NCBI GenBank assembly: GCA_019925795.1
Contig: CM034304.1
Coordinates: 23,452,228-23,516,227, forward strand
Source: Dendrobium chrysotoxum
Lineage: Eukaryota > Streptophyta > Magnoliopsida > Asparagales > Orchidaceae
Direction: 5' to 3'
Length of the DNA stretch: 64,000 bases
The position numbers and the translations under genes are program-made. Positions 60,101 to 64,000 of this stretch are shown here, piece after piece. The stretch's first letter is position 1; each line of letters opens with the position of its first letter. The notes under the pieces are model-generated. The model ran no database searches. It worked only from the letters and a program-made list of their open reading frames with translations, and was not told the origin of the DNA.

Positions 60101-63100
60101 AAAGTTTCCATGTTAGTCCGGAGGACAAAACCTGGAGAACCATCACCCTTTGGTTGAAACTACTAAACAGTATGAATAATTAAAGAATTAGAATGAGATC
60201 TTCTAGCAGAAAATGTATTAGAACTGTAATATATCTGCAATGATCTCTACAAGGGTCAATACTGAAACACAATCTAAAATAGAATAAGAAAAACATGTTA
60301 TGCTAGATCAATAAGAAAACATGATTTAGAAAGAAAATTTAATGATTAGATAAATGTGTGATGAGGATGACATAATCTGACAACAAACGTACGGCCAAAG
60401 GAGAAACGTTTAATACCTGATACAGACCCTCTAGGATCAAACTCGTCAAAAAAAGCAATCGCCTTTTCATGAGTTTGTGCAGATTCACCAGCTACACTTG
60501 CAGGAGCTTGGTTTGTACCTCTAGAAGTTTCTTTGGGTCCTGAAGGTGAAGATGCTTTCTGCATTGATGCCGTCACAGTGCCTCTGGACCAATATTCGGA
60601 ATACATATATCAGAAAAATAAGCTACCCCAACCCAACAAAAACCAAAAAAAAAAGTAACTCATCATACTTGTCATTCTGAACATCAGAACAAGCATCATT
60701 GGTGGCTTCTTCATAACTTGGAGGTATATCAGTTCTGTGTAGAAAATTTATGCTCAAATAATCAGCTTTATATGTTGCTCATTAGAATTCCTATTATAAC
60801 AAAATTCAGTCACAAAACGAAATGATGGAGCTTCAATAACTTCAAAGCCAACCTTTCATCACGCAAACTATCATTGTCTCTGCCGCCATCACTCCTACAA
60901 CATCAAAAGGCATTAAATACAGGTTGTTACATTTAAACAAACATGCTTAGAGAATATGAGCTGCATGAGATACAGGAAAAATTGAAACCCTAGAGTATAA
61001 TACTAATCTCATAGCCACTAAATGATCATGGACATGATTTAGCAGGGTCTCTTTAGCTTGCCATGCTAGTATGGGTCAAACAAGTGTTTCAACAAACTTG
61101 TTTAGTAATGAAAAAAACTATGATGCATAGACACGGACACGGCGACACGGATACGACACGACACGGACACGGGACACGTCAATTATTGAAATATAGGACA
61201 CGGACACGGGTTGGACACGGTATTATAATTTTTATATTTTAAAAGTAGTGTATAAAAATTGAATAAGTATAATTTTAAAAATAATTTAGAAATAATAAGT
61301 CATTTAATTAGAATTTGTACTTAAAATGATTAATATTGGATATCGAGAGTCGGGCATTGATGTCGTTTATCAGCCATCGAGAGAAGAGATGACAATGCTG
61401 TCGAAAGTCGGGCATTGATGTTATGCAGTAAATAATGGGCGTCAATGTTAAGAGGGCATTTATCGTCAATGTTGAGAGGGCATTGGTCGTCAATGTTGAG
61501 AAGACGTTGGACAAAGAAGAGATGTCAAGTTGCGAGTGTAGAAATTGCTAGCATCGAGCATCAATGTAAAGACAGCGTCAGAATTTGATATGAAGATCGT
61601 TTTGAAATGTTGATGTTGTAACAACGTCAGACGTCGATGTAGAGATGACATCGGGCATTGTTGTTAAATCAAAGTTGTAATCCGCCAAAGAGAAATTAAA
61701 ATGAGAATATTCGATGAATGGGATATTAAATGCGAGCGATTGACTTGATGTTGTGGATAGGAAATAAGAATTTTAGTTTTTATATTTTAAATTAGTAAAA
61801 AATTTAAATACAAGAAATTATATTTTAAAAAAATCATAAAATATTTAAGATGCGCGTGTCGGACGCACGTGTCTAATTTGTATTTAATATTTTTTAATCG
61901 GACACGTTTTCGGCGTGTCCGACACGTGTCGGAGGAGTGTCAGACGCGTGTCGTGTCGGATACGTGTCGGACACTGCACGCCTCTTTGAGGAGAAGTGTC
62001 GGTGCATCATAGGAAAAAAACAAAGGCATGGGAGCATTCTATACTACGCCAAACAATTTTTTTTTTTTTTAGTAACCCTTCTCTATGCAATGGATTTGTT
62101 TATTTTGAAGGATTTGACAAAAGGAAATTATATGAAAAATGGTAGAATCGATAGACTAAAAACCATATGTCAATTTAGAGATCATATGACAAATTGTTAA
62201 CAACATAAGTTTCAAAGAGGTTTTATGATTATATAATTAAAAAACAAGAGTTGCAAATTAACAAGATAAGCTACAATGGCTAGTTAAAAAACTACAGGAG
62301 CAATAAAAAGCAGGAAACGATGAATTAAAAAAATGAATAACTGATTCTTGGACTATAGGAAAGCAAAATACTAAGTTGAATGGTGATCATACTCATCAAG
62401 AGAATTATTCGTATGTCCATCAACACTTTGGCTCCTTGGTCTGTACTGGTAATCACCATTAGGACGAACTCTGTAATTATCATCTCTGCTGTAAAACTCA
62501 TCGTTATCCTTGCCATGCTGATCCTGACCCTGACTATATTTGTCTCCTCCACTGGGGTATTTATCCTTATCCCTGAACACCAAGTCTCTTTCCCGCACAA
62601 GGCCATCCTCCCTATTTCCATCTTCACCTTCAAAATGTTCATCATTGTAGCGGGCACTCGAAGACAAAGGTGGCCGAGATGCCCTACTGTTGGAAAAATT
62701 GTGATTACTGGAAAGCATTTCACTGTATCAACATTGTAGAAAGTTAAAGTTTAATATCACATTTAGTGCACATATTGTGATGGACTTTAACTCACTTGTC
62801 CTTGTTAGAAAGAGCTTTATGTCGAACTTCCTGGAGCCTTTCCTTATTATTTACAAGTGCAACAAGACTCTGAGATTTCCTTCTAACATTGCTCCCTTGG
62901 TCCCTCCCATTAGAATCAGTATACAGGAAGTCTGACAATGTCTGCCATTATAGCATGTTCAGCAGGCTTCAAAATTTCTTGAAAGTGTGTAATTGTATTT
63001 TATCAGAAAATTATACGAAGAAAGTATTTAATGTCCATGTCTTACCGATATTTGGTACGCATGTTCCCTGATATCATCAATCACTCGTTCAGACCCATAA

Positions 63101-63574
63101 ATGACCAAGTACTCGAGGACGCTCAGTGCCTAAGCAAAAACATATTTATCAATTTGTTGGCATTTCCCATTAGGATAGAATCATTAGAGAATAGAATCTC
63201 CCAAGTACAGCATCAGGTTTAATGTTAAGCCATTAAACATAAACAGAAGTAAGATGGCGTCATAAATGCAAAGTAAAAGGTATGGAACAAAATATTCTGA
63301 CAAGAACCCCTCAACGAAAAATAGTTCATATAGCACCTTGTAAACATGACGCCAATTTTTCCCGGTGTCTTGCATCCTCTTCCAGATCACTGCCATGATC
63401 AGTTGGTAGTAATTACTGCACCAGTTGCCCGATATGTTAAATACAGGTCGCAAATAAAGGTAATGAACAGATAGAAAAAGACATTTAAGCTTACTAATTA
63501 AAGCTAGCCTGTGCAATTTCTGCAATGAGTGATCCACGAGGACCCCAGGTTTCATTGCTTGTAGCATCAAGGGT
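30221..63574 (-). CDS. EPSIN2/3: ENTH-domain epsin (EPSIN2/3 type), missing first exon(s)
   Basis: Epsins bind phosphoinositides through the ENTH domain and recruit clathrin, adaptins and EH-domain proteins. Plant EPSIN2/3 act at Golgi, TGN and endosomes. Exons (transcript order): 63574-63495, 63415-63337, 63129-63046, 62941-62796, 62722-62372, 60891-60853, 60734-60669, 60583-60417, 59925-59738, 32038 (or 32041)-30685, 30603-30221 (stop TGA). All join in frame for about 978 codons, close to Arabidopsis EPSIN2/3. Conserved pieces in order are ENTH, a charged Arg/Asp-rich region, a PPSYEEA motif, three NPF motifs, and the C-terminal block NHLADIGIDFDDINRKEKR. The start codon and first ENTH helix lie beyond 64000. 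The intron between 59738 and 32041 is 27.7 kb and full of transposons. Which of the two epsin paralogues this is remains open. Confidence 0.88.
30685..32041 (-). CDS. EPSIN2/3: Epsin exon 10: long Gln/Ser/Pro-rich tail with NPF motifs
   Basis: One 1.35-kb exon of about 451 codons with three NPF motifs (ENPFGD, INPFEQ, ANPFAC), which bind EH domains, in a low-complexity Gln/Ser/Ala/Pro tail. PFGDAPFKAI corresponds to the PFGDSPFKAF box of plant epsins. The acceptor is a tandem GAGCAG, so the exon starts at 32041 (adds Gln) or 32038. The donor GGAC|GTAAGTG is a strong consensus. Length and composition fit plant epsin tails, which are disordered. Confidence 0.85.
32042..37715. other. Epsin intron 3' part: degenerate repeats, no gene
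   Basis: No supported coding sequence. Three stretches (33190-33500, 35390-35760, 36190-36570) share a degenerate unit of about 135 to 145 bp. (AT)n lies at 36709-36727. The 36900-37250 segment is C/T-rich and resembles the 5' part of the very long LTRs. 37390-37470 shares words (AGCATTCTC, ATCGGAGCATATGCGG) with inverted LTR copy 4, so a rearranged LTR relic is likely. Confidence 0.5.
33190..36570. repeat. Dispersed 135-145-bp degenerate repeat (three clusters)
   Basis: Each cluster has the ordered words TCAAAATTACTCAAGAAAG, CCTCTT.TGCTCAA, AACTACAGATGTGAC and CACAA..TGCCCAAACG with many substitutions. Recurrences within clusters are about 135-145 bases apart. The family is unidentified. 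Confidence 0.5.
37716..38339. mobile_element. GC-rich hAT-type MITE, copy B
   Basis: 624 bp with a perfect 8-bp duplication TGTATAGG (37708-37715, 38340-38347). Inverted ends are TAGGGGTGTCAA and TTGACACCCCTA. GGGTCGGGTT and AACCCGACCCG repeats flank a 250-bp core (37880-38150) made almost only of G and C, with GCGGGCGAGCGCGGGC-like tandem units. Open frames in it are Arg/Ala/Gly artefacts of the repeat. Confidence 0.93.
38348..38800. other. Intron segment, nothing recognised
   Basis: Continues the sequence interrupted by MITE copy B, with GTGCATTTGCATA-like words on both sides of it. No gene. Confidence 0.45.
40779..40806. repeat. (GA)n tract in LTR copy 2
   Basis: Imperfect GA repeat in the 5' part. 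Copy 3 has a longer GA/GAGT tract at the matching place (53674-53728). Confidence 0.9.
41031..41490. repeat. (ATT)n and TTAATTA zone of LTR copy 2
   Basis: About ten ATT units, then 430 bp of nearly pure A/T with TTAATTATAATTAA words. Confidence 0.9.
41582..41923 (+). repeat. 114-bp tandem repeat, three units, in LTR copy 2
   Basis: Units 41582-41695, 41696-41809 and 41810 to about 41923 are over 90 percent alike by eye. Each holds one hairpin, CACGC(G/A)C-TTTATT-GCGC(G/A)TG, and GGTGGGTTGGGACCCC. Confidence 0.92.
41632..42078 (+). repeat. Hairpin array of LTR copy 2
   Basis: Five hairpins at 41632-41651, 41746-41765, 41860-41879, 41993-42012 and 42059-42078. The fourth and fifth are perfect 7-bp stems CACGCGC-TTTATT-GCGCGTG; the others have one mismatch. 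Each is followed by GTGGG. Confidence 0.92.
45625..45646 (+). repeat. 3' hairpin of the very long LTR (copy 2)
   Basis: CTATAGG, 8-base loop, CCTATAG, about 180 bases before the LTR end. Same structure at 26663-26684 (outer), 47687-47708 (copy 4, inverted) and 57241-57262 (copy 3, outer pair T-A instead of C-G, one internal mismatch). Confidence 0.85.
46104..46115 (+). promoter_or_regulatory. Retrotransposon primer-binding site (initiator tRNA-Met)
   Basis: TGGTATCAGAGC, the standard complement of the 3' end of initiator tRNA-Met, four bases after the LTR end GACA at 46099. Confidence 0.9.
46240..47370 (+). pseudogene. Ty3/gypsy gag, broken
   Basis: Frame-shifted and stop-interrupted gag. 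MDKYLKLFQDMRPLLFKGVK and WDDFTQVFRDWIVPLSARRQ match the retrotrans_gag domain (FxGxxxPxxAxxWxxxxE, WxxFxxxFxxxYxP). A zinc knuckle follows at 47118-47171 (YHQPGHIAKNCP; its first Cys residues are replaced). Stops occur at several places in the domain. The reading ends soon after KDSPEVITGIF, about where protease should begin, and the element is cut off near inverted LTR copy 4. Confidence 0.82.
47479..51120 (-). mobile_element. Very long LTR, copy 4, inverted and divergent
   Basis: On the + strand it starts TGTGGGCTCCG (complement of the family 3' end). The family 3' region follows in reverse: AATCTCTGGGTAGTGTC block, 3' hairpin (47687-47708), one CCGCCAAATGGCACC-like unit, then diverged sequence. 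The GGGAGGCTATCG block is near 50460 and the GC-rich 5' part at 50860-51110. The left end is clear. The right end (GGTTAAA at 51120) is degraded, and no target duplication was found. It is about 3.64 kb and lacks the hairpin array. Confidence 0.75.
50802..50823. repeat. (AT)n microsatellite in LTR copy 4
   Basis: Alternating AT inside a 130-bp A/T-only zone (50695-50835). Confidence 0.9.
51121..51345 (-). mobile_element. RTE-type LINE 3' fragment 1
   Basis: Aligns by eye with 53331-53356 plus 57437-57605 of the second LINE copy, including AGAGTCAAATT, TTAAATCTAATAAA and CCATCTAAGGCGACTC. It serves as an uninterrupted empty-site copy for the insertion of LTR copy 3. Its left side abuts LTR copy 4. 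Confidence 0.8.
51346..53225. other. Intron segment, nothing recognised
   Basis: AT-rich; no coding sequence, terminal repeats or tandem repeats recognised over 1.9 kb. Confidence 0.5.
53674..53728. repeat. (GA)n/(GAGT)n tract in LTR copy 3
   Basis: GA runs separated by GAGT tetramers. Confidence 0.92.
53980..54182. repeat. (AT)n and (ATT)n tracts in LTR copy 3
   Basis: About 30 AT units (53980-54040), then ATT units at 54060-54080 and 54134-54182. Confidence 0.92.
54403..54743 (+). repeat. Hairpin array of LTR copy 3
   Basis: Five hairpins at 54403-54421, 54516-54534, 54585-54603, 54658-54676 and 54725-54743. CACGCT-TTTCTCT-AGCGTG is perfect in the second and fifth. The third is CATGCT-TTTCTCT-AGCATG, with both arms changed. 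Each is followed by a GGTGGGAGG-like sequence. Confidence 0.92.
57437..58580 (-). pseudogene. RTE LINE reverse transcriptase remnant
   Basis: Read with stops and frameshifts. INLEKTYDKVSKK corresponds to the palm segment DLEKAYDKVPRE, LDYIKEQL to GLHQGSAL, and CMLFVDNVPLVDNTREGVDE to the catalytic CMLFADDIVLVDETREGV with the second catalytic Asp changed to Asn. Then come ELWSSTLESKSFHSSRSKID and the RLRWFGHI motif near the C-terminus. Inactive. Confidence 0.85.
58778..59456. mobile_element. Foldback MITE with long terminal inverted repeats
   Basis: 679 bp. Ends are GGAGCAAATGATCAAAATG and the complement of CATTTTGATCATTTTCTCC; the inverted repeat extends imperfectly through nearly the whole element. 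Flanks AATATTAT (58770-58777) and AATATCAT (59457-59464) match at 7 of 8 bases. AT-rich and non-coding. Superfamily not certain (hAT by duplication length, Mutator-like by arm length). Confidence 0.82.
59738..59925 (-). CDS. EPSIN2/3: Epsin exon 9
   Basis: 62 codons with acceptor TTGGCCAG and donor GAG|GTATGT, phase 0 out. The translation has APTVPSSGLELDIFGLSAVD, matching the LEMDLLG-type box of plant epsins. The next exon is 27.7 kb away. If the intron were retained, 16 codons and a stop would follow, giving a product without the NPF motifs. Confidence 0.8.
59926..60416 (-). other. Epsin intron, nothing recognised
   Basis: 491 bp, AT-rich, with donor GTATTA and acceptor TTGGCCAG. Confidence 0.6.
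60417..60891 (-). CDS. EPSIN2/3: Epsin exons 6-8: PSYEEA motif and FDEFDP segment
   Basis: Exon 60891-60853 (39 bp) encodes DGGRDNDSLRDE after the junction residue. Exon 60734-60669 (66 bp) encodes RTDIPPSYEEATNDACSDVQ, containing the PPSYEEA motif of plant epsins. Exon 60583-60417 (167 bp) encodes a Ser/Thr-rich stretch followed by AFFDEFDPRGS, the conserved FDEFDPR box. All junctions keep frame (phases 2, 2, 2, 1). Confidence 0.85.
61118..62012. mobile_element. Non-autonomous hAT element related to hAT 2
   Basis: 895 bp with a perfect 8-bp duplication GAAAAAAA (61110-61117, 62013-62020). Ends are CTATGATGCATAGACAC and the complement CTATGATGCACCGACAC. Both subterminal regions match hAT 2 at 7248 and 10743 (ACACGGACACGG, GGACACGG.ATTATAATTTTT, CCGACACGTGTCGG). 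The interior carries a 24-bp minisatellite instead of a transposase. Confidence 0.92.
61440..61511. repeat. 24-bp minisatellite, three units
   Basis: Units 61440-61463, 61464-61487 and 61488-61511 of CGTCAATGTTGAGAGGGCAT plus four bases, with a few substitutions. Looser copies of GTCGGGCATTGATG lie just upstream. Confidence 0.85.
62372..62941 (-). CDS. EPSIN2/3: Epsin exons 4-5: end of ENTH and charged linker
   Basis: Exon 62941-62796 completes the ENTH domain (TLSDFLYTDSNGRDQGSNVR followed by RKSQSLVALVNNKERLQEVR). Exon 62722-62372 (351 bp) encodes a disordered Asp/Arg/Tyr-rich linker with RPRSQSVDGH, like the RSRSVDNY stretch of plant epsins. It ends phase 2 at TTA|GTATTT. Joining it to the next exon requires the downstream AG of a TAGGAG acceptor; the upstream AG would create a TAG stop at the junction. 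Confidence 0.85.
63046..63574 (-). CDS. EPSIN2/3: Epsin exons 1-3 in window: ENTH domain core
   Basis: Exon 63574-63495 starts TLDATSNETWGPRGSLIAEI, the conserved ENTH segment after helix 0. Exon 63415-63337 gives YNYYQLIMAVIWKRMQDTGK and then NWRHVYK. Exon 63129-63046 gives ALSVLEYLVIYGSERVIDDI and ends before the next helix. Phases are 2, 0 and 0, and donors are GTAAGC, GTGCTA and GTAAGA. The WGPHGS-like turn, the NWRHVYKAL motif and GSERVIDDIRE identify the domain. Phosphoinositide-binding helix 0 is not in the window. Confidence 0.9.
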
Positions 63575-64000
63575 CTGAATTACACAATCAATTTCATTAA
63601 TATAAATTAGAAAAAGGACATCATGTTGGTAAATTACTCCATTAGACCTGTGAAAAGCATAACTTTCTTTAACCATTACTTCATATTTTTCTTATTTCCA
63701 GTTTGGGGTAGAATGCGAACTACTTTCCTTTTTGCTAGTATCATGTTTCTATCCAAATTCATTTTCCATGAGTTTCTCTTTTTATTTTATTTTGAAGTGA
63801 AATACAAATCCTTGTGATCTTCATTTTGTGTGATACGTGCCTTCCTTATTTGAGACCCACGTCAACGTGATATATATTTGTAGAATTTATAAGTTCATAC
63901 AAAACTGAAGACAGGTACTACAGAAAGATTGATTCATGAAACAAGGCATAATTGTGTTTCTTTGAACATAGGTCCAAAGAACGGACAAAGTTTAACATGA
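63575..64000 (-). other. Epsin intron at right edge
   Basis: Upstream of the exon ending 63574 (acceptor GTAATTCAG). No match to the N-terminal epsin exon was seen, so the intron is longer than 426 bp. Confidence 0.6.

Larger units (their letters stand above)
60892..62371 (-). other. Epsin intron with hAT-2-related MITE
   Basis: Donor GTATTT, tandem acceptor TAGGAG. Contains the MITE 61118-62012; the rest has no recognised feature. Confidence 0.7.

Noticed and set aside
63575..64000. N-terminal epsin exon at the right edge
   Set aside because: No frame encodes the expected basic N-terminal ENTH helix or a matching donor.

Overview
The window is nuclear DNA of a flowering plant with a large, transposon-rich genome. 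The evidence is two recognisable plant genes with GT-AG introns, AT-rich introns of 12 to 28 kb packed with plant transposable elements, and nested retrotransposon insertions. The lineage is not resolved, and no prokaryotic or organellar feature was seen.

Two protein-coding genes converge tail to tail. On the + strand, seven exons (2363 to 28826) encode the C-terminal 264 residues of a plant tyrosylprotein sulfotransferase (TPST), the Golgi enzyme that sulfates tyrosines of peptide hormones. Its 5' exons lie left of the window. On the - strand, eleven exons (63574 down to 30221) encode about 978 residues of an ENTH-domain epsin of the EPSIN2/EPSIN3 type, an adaptor for clathrin-coated vesicles. 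Only its extreme N-terminus lies right of the window. The two stop codons are 1.4 kb apart, with a probable tRNA-derived SINE between them.

TPST intron 2719-14975 (12.3 kb) has a non-canonical GC donor. It holds a 3.8-kb hAT element with an 8-bp target duplication, a second decayed 3.5-kb hAT element, a Ty1/copia relic, a long (AT)n tract and a GC-rich hAT-type MITE. TPST intron 15735-27529 (11.8 kb) holds a G-rich tract, a Ty3/gypsy integrase relic and two nested very long LTRs.

The 27.7-kb epsin intron (about 32041-59737) holds a degenerate 140-bp repeat family, a second GC-rich MITE, and a decayed Ty3/gypsy LTR, primer-binding site and gag. It also holds three more very long LTRs, an RTE-type LINE split by one of them, and a long-inverted-repeat MITE. 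A small non-autonomous relative of the second hAT element sits in a neighbouring epsin intron.

The most unusual component is a family of non-coding solo LTRs 3.7 to 5.5 kb long (five copies, called GSL here only as a local label). They start TGTTGACC and end GGAGCCCACA. Three copies have perfect 5-bp target duplications (CATGC, GGTAA, TCAAT) and one has a 4/5 match. Four of the five carry an array of about five short hairpins, and four of five carry a further hairpin close to the 3' end. In several hairpins both arms have changed together between copies.
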